NCBI RefSeq assembly: GCF_032193805.1
Contig: NZ_JAVBIK010000001.1
Span: 2,191,001 to 2,255,000 of the forward strand
DNA from: Rhodoferax potami
GTDB lineage: Bacteria; Pseudomonadota; Gammaproteobacteria; Burkholderiales; Burkholderiaceae_C
Length of the DNA: 64,000 nucleotides
Reading direction: 5' to 3'
In this document: positions 8,929 to 16,714 of the stretch, in pieces
Layout of the letters: each line of letters begins with the position of its first letter
Numbering within the stretch: position 1 is the first letter of the stretch
Notes under the pieces: model-generated
Database searches by the model: none
Seen by the model: the letters and a program-made list of their open reading frames with translations, nothing else
What the model was told of the DNA's origin: nothing
Program-made: the position numbers and the translations under genes

Positions 8929-9900
8929 TTAGCGGGACTGGCCGTATTTGGCATAGTCGTAGTCGATCATCTTGATCTTGCGGAAGTCCGGTACGCGCGG
9001 ATCCACCTTGGTTTCCCGGTTGGAGGGCAGCTGGAACTGCAGCGTGGCAGCGCCCAGAGCCTGTGCCCCCGGCGTCAAAGCCCAGTCATAAAACTTCTTG
9101 GCCGCTTCCAGGTTGCGCGCACCGCGCACGATGGACATCGAGCCGATCTCCGCTCCTGTGCCGTCGGACGGTGTGATGGTCTCCAAGGGGAAGCCTTGGG
9201 CTTTTTCACCGGGACCATCGTGCACAAAGCTGATGGAGATCGCAGCTTCGCCACGTGCCACGGCCTTGATGGGCCCTACGCCAGATCGTTGGTAGGCGGC
9301 AATGTTTTTGTGAAGCTTGGCCAAATAGTCAAAGGCCTTGTCTTCGCCCATCAGCTGCACGAGAGTGGCAATCATGGTGTACGCAGTGCCACTGGAGGAA
9401 GGGTTGGCGGACTGGATCTCGCCTTTGTACTCAGGCTTGATCAGATCAGCCCACGTCTTCGGGATGGGTAGCTTCTTTTTGGCCATCAGCTCGGTGTTGT
9501 ATCCAAAACCCAAAGGGCCGGAATAAATGCCCACCGTCTTGTAGCCGGACTGTGCCGCTTGCTTTTGCGCCCAGTCGTACAACTTTGGAAGCAGGGGTGA
9601 CTTGTATTCCTGAGTCAGGTTTTGTTCGGCAGCCACCAAGTGCGGGTCGCCCGTGCCTCCAAAAAAGATGTCAGTCTTGGGGTTTGCTTTTTCGGCCATG
9701 AGTTGGGCGACGGCTTCACCTGAGCCCTTGAGCGTCATGTTGACCTTGATGCCCTGGCTCTTCTCGAAGGTCACGGCGATCATGTTGCACCAGGGCGCTT
9801 GGCCCGAGCAGATGATGTTGACCTCGCTGCCGGATTGGGCATAAACGCTGGCTTGAGAGAGCGCGATACATGCAGCGGCGATCAGGTGGGTTTTCTTCAT
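8929..9900 (-). CDS. Periplasmic substrate-binding protein, AfuA-like (probable organophosphate)
   Basis: A 323-residue exported protein with signal MKKTHLIAAACIALSQASVYA and a strong AAGGAGA ribosome site before ATG 9900; a longer frame to 10074 only adds sequence inside the upstream ATPase gene. It belongs to the ferric/AfuA class of binding proteins (IICSGQAPWCN, DIFFGGTGDPHL, GPLGFGYNTELM). It lacks the tandem tyrosines that ferric-binding FbpA proteins use. It has H227-D228 (FVHDGPG) and E251 (GAEIGSMSI), the same H-D-N22-E spacing as the sugar-phosphate ligands H205/D206/E229 that I recall for Actinobacillus AfuA. I therefore infer a phosphorylated small molecule such as a hexose phosphate. 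2-aminoethylphosphonate or phosphoglycerate remain alternatives. Confidence 0.85.
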   Translation of the reverse strand: MKKTHLIAAACIALSQASVYAQSGSEVNIICSGQAPWCNMIAVTFEKSQGIKVNMTLKGSGEAVAQLMAEKANPKTDIFFGGTGDPHLVAAEQNLTQEYKSPLLPKLYDWAQKQAAQSGYKTVGIYSGPLGFGYNTELMAKKKLPIPKTWADLIKPEYKGEIQSANPSSSGTAYTMIATLVQLMGEDKAFDYLAKLHKNIAAYQRSGVGPIKAVARGEAAISISFVHDGPGEKAQGFPLETITPSDGTGAEIGSMSIVRGARNLEAAKKFYDWALTPGAQALGAATLQFQLPSNRETKVDPRVPDFRKIKMIDYDYAKYGQSR

Positions 9901-9911
9901 GAAAGTCTCCT

Positions 9912-10988
9912 TTAGTGTTGAACCAGGGGTTCGAGTGAGTTGGAAAAAATGGAGGGCAACAGCACGCTGACCCCCTGTGCTGACAAAAACAAACTGACCG
10001 GAGCACCGGTGATATAAGCTGCACCTTGCGACGGAATCAATACCAATATCTCGCCCAGGGCGGTGTGCACGCACACCTCAGTGGTGGAGCCTAAAAACGC
10101 GCTTCGCAAGACTTTGCCCGGCAAGCCGGCCGAACTGGCCGGTGCGATACGCCAGGCGTGCGGACGCACGACGATACGCACAGCGCCACGACGAAGTCCT
10201 GGGTGGGGACCGATCTGCAAAGGGCCCAGATGCACGAGGCCCCCGGTGTCCACTTCTGCGTCAAAAGTGGCGGCGTCACCCATGAAGGCAGCAACGAACT
10301 CTGACAAGGGGCGTTCATACAGATCCCGCGGAGATCCGATTTGCACAATCCGGCCCTCTTGCATGACGACAATGCGGTCACTGACAGACATGGCTTCTGC
10401 ATGGTCGTGGGTGACATATAGCACCGTCAGTTCCAGCCTCTGTTGCAAGGCACGGATGTCTTCACGGATATGGCGTCGCAAGTTGCTATCGAGGTTGGAG
10501 AGGGGCTCATCCAGCAACAAGATGCGGGGCTGCAATGCGAGTGCGCGGGCCAATGCCGTGCGCTGTTGCTGGCCACCGGACAACTCATGCGGCATGCGAT
10601 CTTCCAAGCCTTGCAGACCGACCAGCGCGAGGGCATGGGCACTACGCTCGCGTTGGCTCGCCGCTGACAGGCCTTGCATGCGCAAGCCATAGCAGACGTT
10701 TTCTTCCACGCTCTGATAGGGAAACAGGGCATAGCTCTGAAACACCAAGCTGAGGTCCCGTTGTTCGGCGCTCTTGGAAGTGACGTCTTCCCCGTGAAAG
10801 ATCAGCTGCCCTTCGTCGGGTGTTTCCAGTCCGGCCACCAGGCGCAACAGCGTGGTTTTGCCACATCCGGAGGGGCCTAGAAGAGTCGTCAACCGGCGAT
10901 CCGGGATATGCACATCCACTCCGTGCAGCGCCCGGTAACCATTGGCATAGGTCTTCGTCACCCCGCGGATTTCCAGGCCAGACCTCAT
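9912..10988 (-). CDS. ABC importer ATP-binding protein (first ATPase of the operon)
   Basis: A 358-residue ATPase subunit. Walker A LLGPSGCGKTTLLR, Q-loop VFQSYALFPYQSV, signature LSGGQQQRTALARALAL, Walker B ILLLDEPLSNLDSN and H-loop YVTHDHAEAM are all intact, and a TOBE-like domain (VRIVVRPHAWRI) follows. The ATG overlaps the stop of the sensor-kinase gene (ATGA at 10985-10988), so translation is coupled. The binding-protein gene follows after 11 bp. It is clearly diverged from the ATPase at 5585-6643, so the pair is not a recent duplication. Confidence 0.9.
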   Translation of the reverse strand: MRSGLEIRGVTKTYANGYRALHGVDVHIPDRRLTTLLGPSGCGKTTLLRLVAGLETPDEGQLIFHGEDVTSKSAEQRDLSLVFQSYALFPYQSVEENVCYGLRMQGLSAASQRERSAHALALVGLQGLEDRMPHELSGGQQQRTALARALALQPRILLLDEPLSNLDSNLRRHIREDIRALQQRLELTVLYVTHDHAEAMSVSDRIVVMQEGRIVQIGSPRDLYERPLSEFVAAFMGDAATFDAEVDTGGLVHLGPLQIGPHPGLRRGAVRIVVRPHAWRIAPASSAGLPGKVLRSAFLGSTTEVCVHTALGEILVLIPSQGAAYITGAPVSLFLSAQGVSVLLPSIFSNSLEPLVQH

Positions 10989-12052
10989 GCCGGCATCCTC
11001 AAGGTGGCTTCCGACAGGGCTACATGTGGCATGGAGCGAGCTGGTATTGCAGATCCCTGCGGACTGGCATGTTCAGGCAGGGGCCAGCGGACTACAGCAT
11101 CGACGCCCACTACCGCGCCTTGTTGGATACGGTTGTAGAGGTCCAGCGTGGCGTGCATGGACACAGCGATTTGCTTGCAGATCGACAGACCCAAGCCCAC
11201 TCCGGTGCCTCCGCTGGCCGATTCGAATGGTTGGAACAAACGCTCCCGAACTGCTTCGTCCAACCCTCCTGCGTTGTCCCAAACAAGGAGCTCCATCTCG
11301 TCCGGCAGTTGGCGTATGACCACGCCCAGACTGGCCCCGGCTGCAGACTGGCGAATGGCATTGGCCAAAAGGTTGCGTAGTAATTCACCGATCAGCCAGC
11401 TGTCGCTCTTCAGTCGCACGGGTTCGGCGTCCAAAGACACTTCCAGCCGTTTGCGGGCAATCAAGGGAGCAAACTCCACCAGCACTTCGCTGGCAAGTTG
11501 ATGCATATCCACCAAGCTCCACTGAGCGTGCCGGACTTTTTGCTCTACTTTGGCCTGCGACAGCAATTGGTTCGCAAGATCTGTCGCGCGGTCCAGCGTG
11601 CGCAGCATTTTGGGCAGGGTGTCAGTGGCCGGCAGTTCACCGGACGTTACACCCTGCACTTGGGTTTTCAGTACCGCCAATGGCGTACGCAACTGGTGCG
11701 AGGCTTCCGCAATGAAGCGCTGCTGTTGCTCCAAGGCATCCCGTTGTTGTTGCCATTGCACATTCAGGGCGCGCACGATGGGTTCCAACTCTACGGCCGG
11801 CGTATGTCTCAAGGGCGTTGTTTCCTGGGGTTGACGGCTAGCTACGGTGGTCGTTAGTTCTTGTAGTGGCCGCAGACAATGCCCCGCCAGCCACCACAGG
11901 GCTGGTGCGCCAGCCAGTGCCACGCAGACAGCAAGCCACGGTGTCGTGGATCCGATGGCGCCGATCGCTCCCCCCATTCCGGTGCAGATCACGAACATCA
12001 GCCATAACTGCTTCCGCATGGACTGGGCGGCCTTGCCGTTGGTCTGGGTCAT
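10985..12052 (-). CDS. Sensor histidine kinase, short membrane anchor without periplasmic domain
   Basis: A 355-residue kinase. Two membrane segments lie at about residues 16-33 and 39-56 with only a few residues between them, followed directly by a HAMP-like linker. The dimerisation/phosphoacceptor motif is FIAEASHQLRTPL with H119. The ATPase domain shows the N-box LLRNLLANAIRQS, the G1 box VWDNAGGLDE and G2 GTGVGLGLSICKQ. Sensor kinases of the TctE/QseC class normally carry a periplasmic sensing domain, which is absent here. Four-base ATGA overlaps join it to the response regulator before it and the ABC ATPase after it, which suggests that the transporter itself reports substrate (inference). 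Confidence 0.92.
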   Translation of the reverse strand: MTQTNGKAAQSMRKQLWLMFVICTGMGGAIGAIGSTTPWLAVCVALAGAPALWWLAGHCLRPLQELTTTVASRQPQETTPLRHTPAVELEPIVRALNVQWQQQRDALEQQQRFIAEASHQLRTPLAVLKTQVQGVTSGELPATDTLPKMLRTLDRATDLANQLLSQAKVEQKVRHAQWSLVDMHQLASEVLVEFAPLIARKRLEVSLDAEPVRLKSDSWLIGELLRNLLANAIRQSAAGASLGVVIRQLPDEMELLVWDNAGGLDEAVRERLFQPFESASGGTGVGLGLSICKQIAVSMHATLDLYNRIQQGAVVGVDAVVRWPLPEHASPQGSAIPARSMPHVALSEATLRMPA

Positions 12053-12735
12053 GCCGGATCCTTGCTGCCGTGGCCCAGTTCGTCCACCAGAAGGTAGCCG
12101 ATACCGCGCATCGTCAATAAGGCGGCACCACTGCCCGCCAAGCGCTTGCGCAAACGGTGCGCAAGCAGGTCGATGGCGTCGCTCTGATGGCTGGCATCGT
12201 CACCGAAGATGGCCTGATACAAGTCATCTTTGGATACCGGGCGGCCAGGCTTGGTGATCAAGGCGCGCAACATCGCGCTTTCCCGAGGGGCAATGTCCAA
12301 AGGGCGCCCAGATCGCAAGAACAGTCCCTGGTTCATGTCGAGCTGCAAGTGCCCGCAACGGAAGTCTTCGATGCCCTGGCTACGCCGCATCAGGGCACGC
12401 AGGCGAGCCACCAGTTCCTCGGTGTCGAAGGGTTTGGTCAGGTAGTCATCGGCGCCGAGTGTCAGTCCGGTGACCCGCTCGCCGATGGAGGCGCGGGCCG
12501 TGACTACCAGCACCGGCAGGCGCAATCCAAGGTCGCGCATGCGTTGCAATACATCCAGACCATCCAGCCCCGGTAGGCTCAGGTCCAAGATGACCGCGTC
12601 GAAGTTGCGTTTGCGCATCCATGCCAGCGCTTCATGCCCGTCGGCACAGCACACCGGCTTGAACCCGCGCGATGCGAGTACACGCCCCAAGGCATCCACC
12701 AGATCCAGATCGTTTTCAACCAACAACACATTCAT
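12049..12735 (-). CDS. OmpR-family response regulator (TctD-like)
   Basis: A 228-residue DNA-binding response regulator and the first gene of the transporter operon. The receiver domain has its acidic pocket in VLLVENDLD, phosphoacceptor D51 in VILDLSLPG, the switch threonine in VVTARAS and the lysine in LTKPFD. A winged-helix trans_reg_C domain follows from about residue 125 (LDIAPRESAML, DAIDLLAHRLRKRL, LLTMRGIGYLL). The stop overlaps the start of the kinase gene (ATGA). The operon order regulator, kinase, ATPase, binding protein, permease, ATPase implies that it activates its own transporter genes (inference). Confidence 0.94.
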   Translation of the reverse strand: MNVLLVENDLDLVDALGRVLASRGFKPVCCADGHEALAWMRKRNFDAVILDLSLPGLDGLDVLQRMRDLGLRLPVLVVTARASIGERVTGLTLGADDYLTKPFDTEELVARLRALMRRSQGIEDFRCGHLQLDMNQGLFLRSGRPLDIAPRESAMLRALITKPGRPVSKDDLYQAIFGDDASHQSDAIDLLAHRLRKRLAGSGAALLTMRGIGYLLVDELGHGSKDPA

Positions 12736-12850
12736 TCCGGTATCGTGCTGTCAGGGGGCTAGCTCCGCAATGGGGTTAGCGCGCAGGTTGAATGAAAGAA
12801 ACTTGAAATGTGGGTCGCACCATCTGAGCGTCAACCGGCCCGGAAAAGAA

Positions 12851-12872
12851 GAAACCGCCAGCTGGCGGTTTC
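12851..12872 (-). terminator. Palindromic hairpin after the thioredoxin-TPR gene
   Basis: A perfect palindrome, GAAACCGCCAG / CTGGCGGTTTC, 22 bp after the stop of the minus-strand gene. It is followed on that strand by a T/C-rich stretch, so it is a plausible but not ideal intrinsic terminator. Confidence 0.6.
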
Positions 12873-12893
12873 TTCATTGGTGTCGGACGTTTT

Positions 12894-13850
12894 TTAGTTC
12901 AGCGCCATACTGAGCTTGCGGCGGTAGCTGGCGACCAGCTGCGCTTGCGGGTCTTGTTCCGTGACCACTTTGCCCAGCACCTCGATACCGCCTGTGGCCT
13001 TGCCGGCAGCTGCCGGGTCGACTTTGGGCTTGGGTGGGGTGAGCAATTCGAGGATGGCCACAAAGGTCTTGCGCGGTACCTCGTTGTTCCAAGCTTTGTC
13101 ACGCATGATGATTTCCAGCAGCTCGTCCATGGAGCCGGTCCAGTCACCACCCACCATCAGCACACGGGCTTTGGCCAAGCGGGTGTCGAAGTCGCGCTTG
13201 TTGGTGGCGATCACTTCGTCAAACTGGGCCGGGGTCCACAGGCCTTTGTCGTCGGTCAGTACGAACTTGATGGCATCCAGAAACTGCGCCAGTGCCTCAA
13301 AGCGCTGCTGCTTGGGGATATAGGCCAAGGTCGGGGCCAAGGCGGCCTCGGCGTCTTCGATCATGTCGCTTTCGATCAGCAGCTTGACGTAGTCGTAGCG
13401 TGCGTCATCGTTGCCGGGGTTCAGGGTCAGGGCTTCGTGCAGCTTTTGCAAAGCGGCACGGGGGTCACCCGCTTCTGCCAGAGACTGGGCATCTTCCACA
13501 TCGGCTTCGGCTTCCAGCACGTCTTCTGTGGGCACGTGCTTGTCCAGAAACTCCTTGAGCTTGCTCTCGGGCACCGCGCCCATGAAGCCATCGGCGGGCT
13601 TGCCGTTGATCATCAACACGCAGGTGGGAATGCTGCGGATGCCGAAAGCCTGGGCGAGCTGTTGCTCCTGGTCGGAGTCGATTTTCACCAGCTTGAAGCG
13701 GCCGCCGTAGTCGGCTTCTACCTTCTCCAATAGCGGTCCCAGGGTCTTGCAAGGGCCGCACCAAGGCGCCCAAAAATCGACCAGAACGGGCACCTGGTGG
13801 GAGGCGGCGATGACTTCGGTTTCGAAGTTTTCTAGGGTGACGTCGATCAT
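12894..13850 (-). CDS. cnoX: Thioredoxin-TPR co-chaperone (CnoX/YbbN-like)
   Basis: A 318-residue cytosolic protein. Residues 1-110 are a thioredoxin fold with the redox motif WCGPC (VDFWAPWCGPCKTLGPLLE). Residues ~115-300 are helical, TPR-like repeats (DDARYDYVKLLIESDMIEDAEAAL). E. coli YbbN/CnoX has this build, but its motif is SxxC; here both cysteines are present, so oxidoreductase activity is likely as well as chaperone function. The gene is divergent from purE, with only 37 bp between the start codons, so the promoters must overlap. Confidence 0.9.
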   Translation of the reverse strand: MIDVTLENFETEVIAASHQVPVLVDFWAPWCGPCKTLGPLLEKVEADYGGRFKLVKIDSDQEQQLAQAFGIRSIPTCVLMINGKPADGFMGAVPESKLKEFLDKHVPTEDVLEAEADVEDAQSLAEAGDPRAALQKLHEALTLNPGNDDARYDYVKLLIESDMIEDAEAALAPTLAYIPKQQRFEALAQFLDAIKFVLTDDKGLWTPAQFDEVIATNKRDFDTRLAKARVLMVGGDWTGSMDELLEIIMRDKAWNNEVPRKTFVAILELLTPPKPKVDPAAAGKATGGIEVLGKVVTEQDPQAQLVASYRRKLSMALN

Positions 13851-13887
13851 GGGAAGTTAGCTCGGGGTGAAAAAGTAAAATTCAACT

Positions 13888-14391
13888 ATGAAAACAATTC
13901 AAATCGGCGTCGTCATGGGTTCCAACTCGGATTGGGACACCATGCAACACGCAGTCCAGATTCTCCAACAGTTTGGTATCGGCTTTGAGGCGCGCGTCAT
14001 TTCCGCCCATCGCATGCCCGACGACATGTTCCGCTACGCCGAGGCCGCTGCGGGCCGGGGCTTGAAGGCCATCATCGCCGGAGCGGGCGGTGCGGCCCAC
14101 CTGCCGGGCATGTTGGCGGCCAAAACCACGGTGCCGGTGCTGGGTGTGCCGGTGCAGAGCAAAGCGCTCTCCGGGGTCGATTCCTTGCACAGCATCGTGC
14201 AAATGCCCAAGGGCATTCCTGTGGCGACCTTTGCCATCGGCAGTGCTGGTGCTGCCAACGCAGCCCTGTTTGCAGTAGCCCTGCTGGCCAACGAGAACCC
14301 TGACCTGCGTATGGAGCTGGATGCGTTCCGCATCGACCAGACGCAAACCGCCCGCAACATGACCCTGCCGGTGACCGGTAGCGCGACCTAA
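13888..14391 (+). CDS. purE: N5-carboxyaminoimidazole ribonucleotide mutase
   Basis: Class I PurE of 167 residues, which converts N5-CAIR to CAIR in purine synthesis. The signature [13 protein letters not shown] near the N-terminus, [11 protein letters not shown] with the catalytic His, [19 protein letters not shown] and [22 protein letters not shown] are intact. The stop codon shares one base with the purK ATG (TAATG at 14389-14393), so the two steps are translationally coupled. Confidence 0.97.
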   Translation: MKTIQIGVVMGSNSDWDTMQHAVQILQQFGIGFEARVISAHRMPDDMFRYAEAAAGRGLKAIIAGAGGAAHLPGMLAAKTTVPVLGVPVQSKALSGVDSLHSIVQMPKGIPVATFAIGSAGAANAALFAVALLANENPDLRMELDAFRIDQTQTARNMTLPVTGSAT

Positions 14392-15605
14392 TGGCCGCAA
14401 TGAACACCGCACCGGCCGCTGCCGCGTTAGGCGGCAGCAAAGAGACCACCTTGGGCGTGATGGGTGGCGGCCAGCTAGGCCGCATGTTTGCGCATGCTGC
14501 GCAGCAAATGGGCTTTTTCACCGCCGTGCTGGACCCGGATGCCACCAGCCCGGCCGGCCGCATCAGCCACCACCATGTGCAGACTGCGTACACCGACCCT
14601 GAAGGCTTGACCCGATTGGCTGCGGTGTCTGCCGCCATCACTACCGAGTTTGAGAATGTGCCGGCTGCGGCGCTGAACCAACTGGCGCAAAGCCGCCCGG
14701 TGGCGCCCAGCGGGGATGCGGTTGCCATCGCACAAGACCGCGCGGCGGAAAAGGCGCACTTTGTGCAATGCGGCGTGCCTTGCGCGCCCTATGCGGTGAT
14801 TGAAGCATCCGAGCAATTGGCAGCCATCGACGCCAACCTGTTGCCTGGGATTCTGAAGACCGCCCGCATGGGCTACGACGGCAAAGGCCAGGTGCGGGTC
14901 AAAACCTCCGCCGAGTTGGCTGCCGCGTGGACCGACTTGGGGCAAGTGCCCTGTGTGCTGGAGAAGATGTTGCCCCTGCAGTGGGAGTGCAGCGTCATCG
15001 TGGCGCGCGGTGCCGATGGCACTTGCGTGAACCTGCCGGTGCAGCGTAACCTGCACCGCGACGGCATTCTGGCGGTTACCGAGGTTTATGAAGGAAATGT
15101 GCCTCCAGCCCTCGCAGAGCGTGCGGTGGCTGCTGCGAAATCGATAGCGCAGGGTGTGGGCTACGTCGGTGTGCTGTGTGTGGAGTTCTTTGTGCTCGAT
15201 GAGTCAAACCCTGCCGCTGCTGGCTTGGGCGGCTTGGTGGTCAACGAAATGGCGCCGCGCCCCCACAACAGCGGCCACTACAGCATGGACGCCTGCGATG
15301 TGTCGCAGTTCCACCTGCAGGTGCGCACCTTGGCTGGTTTGCCCTTGGTGCAACCGCGCCAGCACAGCCCGTCCATCATGCTTAACCTGTTGGGCGATGT
15401 GTGGCCTGAGGATGGTCGTAATGGCGGTGTGCCCGATTGGTCTGCCGTGCTGGCCTTGCCCGGCACCCACCTGCACCTGTATGGCAAGCTCGACGCCAAA
15501 AAGGGCCGCAAGATGGGGCACCTCAATATCACCGGCGCCACCATCGAGCAGGTGCGCGCCACCGCGCTGGAAGCGGCCCGCATTCTCGGCATTGCCGCTT
15601 TTTGA
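14391..15605 (+). CDS. purK: 5-(carboxyamino)imidazole ribonucleotide synthase
   Basis: ATP-grasp enzyme of 404 residues that makes N5-CAIR from AIR, bicarbonate and ATP. The N-terminal motif TLGVMGGGQLGRMFAHAA, ATP-grasp pieces ILKTARMGYDGKGQ and VLEKMLPLQWECSV, and the metal-binding ENE-like end VVNEMAPRPHNSGHYSMDAC are present. The start overlaps the purE stop by one base; an alternative ATG three codons later is possible. tsaC follows 26 bp downstream and probably belongs to the same transcript. The stretch at about 15085-15150 resembles, on the opposite strand, the dispersed intergenic repeat described elsewhere, though the encoded residues look normal for the family. Confidence 0.96.
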   Translation: MAAMNTAPAAAALGGSKETTLGVMGGGQLGRMFAHAAQQMGFFTAVLDPDATSPAGRISHHHVQTAYTDPEGLTRLAAVSAAITTEFENVPAAALNQLAQSRPVAPSGDAVAIAQDRAAEKAHFVQCGVPCAPYAVIEASEQLAAIDANLLPGILKTARMGYDGKGQVRVKTSAELAAAWTDLGQVPCVLEKMLPLQWECSVIVARGADGTCVNLPVQRNLHRDGILAVTEVYEGNVPPALAERAVAAAKSIAQGVGYVGVLCVEFFVLDESNPAAAGLGGLVVNEMAPRPHNSGHYSMDACDVSQFHLQVRTLAGLPLVQPRQHSPSIMLNLLGDVWPEDGRNGGVPDWSAVLALPGTHLHLYGKLDAKKGRKMGHLNITGATIEQVRATALEAARILGIAAF

Positions 15606-15631
15606 CCGGTCCTTACCCGAGCGCAACCTGC

Positions 15632-16693
15632 ATGATTGTTTCTGCCTACAAGCAAGCTGACGGTATTGAGCTTGCTCCTGATTCCATAGCTGCTGCCGCA
15701 GATGCCGTGCGCGCTGGAGGCCTGATAGGCTTGCCTACCGAGACGGTGTACGGCTTGGGGGCCGACGCCTCCGACGCGGCGGCCGTGGGGCAGATATTTG
15801 CCGCTAAGGGGCGTCCGGCGGACCACCCCCTGATCGTGCATGTGGCGGCCTTTGATGGCGGCATGGGCGGTGTGGCGCACTATTGCGCCCGGGTGCCGGC
15901 GTTTGCCCAGCAGCTGATGTCGGCCTTCTGGCCCGGGCCCCTGACCCTGATCCTGCCGCGCAAAGACGGCGTGGGTGCGGCGGCTGCCGGCGGGCAAAAC
16001 AGCATCGGACTGCGCTGCCCGTCACACCCGGTGGCCCAAGCAGTGCTGTCGGTGCTGCGCAAGCCCTCCGATGGCGGGCGCGTGGTCTGGGGGATTGCGG
16101 CCCCTAGCGCCAACAAATTCGGCCGGGTCAGCCCCACCACCGCGGCCCATGTGCACAGCGAATTCGGGGACGACTTGCTGATCCTCGATGGCGGCCCCTG
16201 CGAGGTGGGCATCGAGTCCACCATCATCGACTGCACCCGCGGTGCGCCGGTGCTCTTGCGCCCGGGTTCCATCACCGCCCAGCAGGTTGAAGATGCGTGC
16301 GGGCGTAAATTGCTATCAAAAGAAGAGCTGGAGGCGCAGATGCAGCAAGCGCCCCGGGCCTCCGGGACCCTGGAGTCTCACTATGCGCCCAGCGCCACCG
16401 TACGCCTGATGGATGCCAAAGCCTTGCAAGCGGCCTTGGACTTGCTCAGCGGTGCCACCCCGCCCGACAAGCGCCCCACGATTGCGCTGTACCACCGCAG
16501 CCCGCTGCAGGTGCGTTCGCCGCTGGTGTCGCCCCACCGCATGCCGGGGCATGCCCAGCCGGCTGCGCACGAGCTGTTCTCCAAGCTGCGGGAGATGGAT
16601 GCGCTGGGCGTGAAGCTGATCTGGGTCGAAACACCGCCCGACACCCCCGAGTGGGATGGCGTGCGCGACCGGCTCACCCGTGCAGCGGCCTGA
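15632..16693 (+). CDS. tsaC: L-threonylcarbamoyladenylate synthase (Sua5/TsaC type)
   Basis: Makes threonylcarbamoyl-AMP from threonine, bicarbonate and ATP for t6A37 modification of tRNA. I start at ATG 15632 (MIVSAYKQADG); the open frame extends upstream, but that part overlaps purK. The 353 residues include the YrdC domain (AGGLIGLPTETVYGLGADA, KGRPADHPLIVHV, SANKFGRVSPTTA, GIESTIID) and a C-terminal Sua5 domain from about residue 240 (LESHYAPSATVRL onward), so it is the long Sua5 form. Codons ~15-32 carry a DNA segment close to the dispersed repeat family. The partner genes tsaB and rimI lie at 23.7-24.9 kb. Confidence 0.95.
   Translation: MIVSAYKQADGIELAPDSIAAAADAVRAGGLIGLPTETVYGLGADASDAAAVGQIFAAKGRPADHPLIVHVAAFDGGMGGVAHYCARVPAFAQQLMSAFWPGPLTLILPRKDGVGAAAAGGQNSIGLRCPSHPVAQAVLSVLRKPSDGGRVVWGIAAPSANKFGRVSPTTAAHVHSEFGDDLLILDGGPCEVGIESTIIDCTRGAPVLLRPGSITAQQVEDACGRKLLSKEELEAQMQQAPRASGTLESHYAPSATVRLMDAKALQAALDLLSGATPPDKRPTIALYHRSPLQVRSPLVSPHRMPGHAQPAAHELFSKLREMDALGVKLIWVETPPDTPEWDGVRDRLTRAAA
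15674..15726 (+). repeat. Repeat-like segment embedded in tsaC
   Basis: GCTCCTGATTCCATAGC at 15674-15690 matches the reverse complement of 30032-30048 at 16 of 17 bases. It continues into GCTGCTGCCGCA and GCGCTGGAGGCC, which resemble the other landmarks of the dispersed repeat. The encoded stretch (LAPDSIAAAADAVRAGG) is compatible with the variable N-terminus of the family, so an in-frame repeat insertion is possible but not proven. Confidence 0.4.
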
Positions 16694-16714
16694 AGCCGCC
16701 CGCTGCCCCGGGGC

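Noticed and set aside
8671-9471. 266-codon plus-strand frame across the binding-protein and permease genes
   Set aside because: It covers two real minus-strand genes and shows no family features.
5585-10988. Naming the ABC operon fbpABC or potABCD
   Set aside because: The binding protein lacks ferric tyrosines, and polyamine systems have two separate permeases; only the transporter class is certain.
12049-12735. Calling the regulator/kinase pair tctD/tctE
   Set aside because: The kinase lacks the periplasmic domain of TctE and no tricarboxylate transporter genes are nearby.
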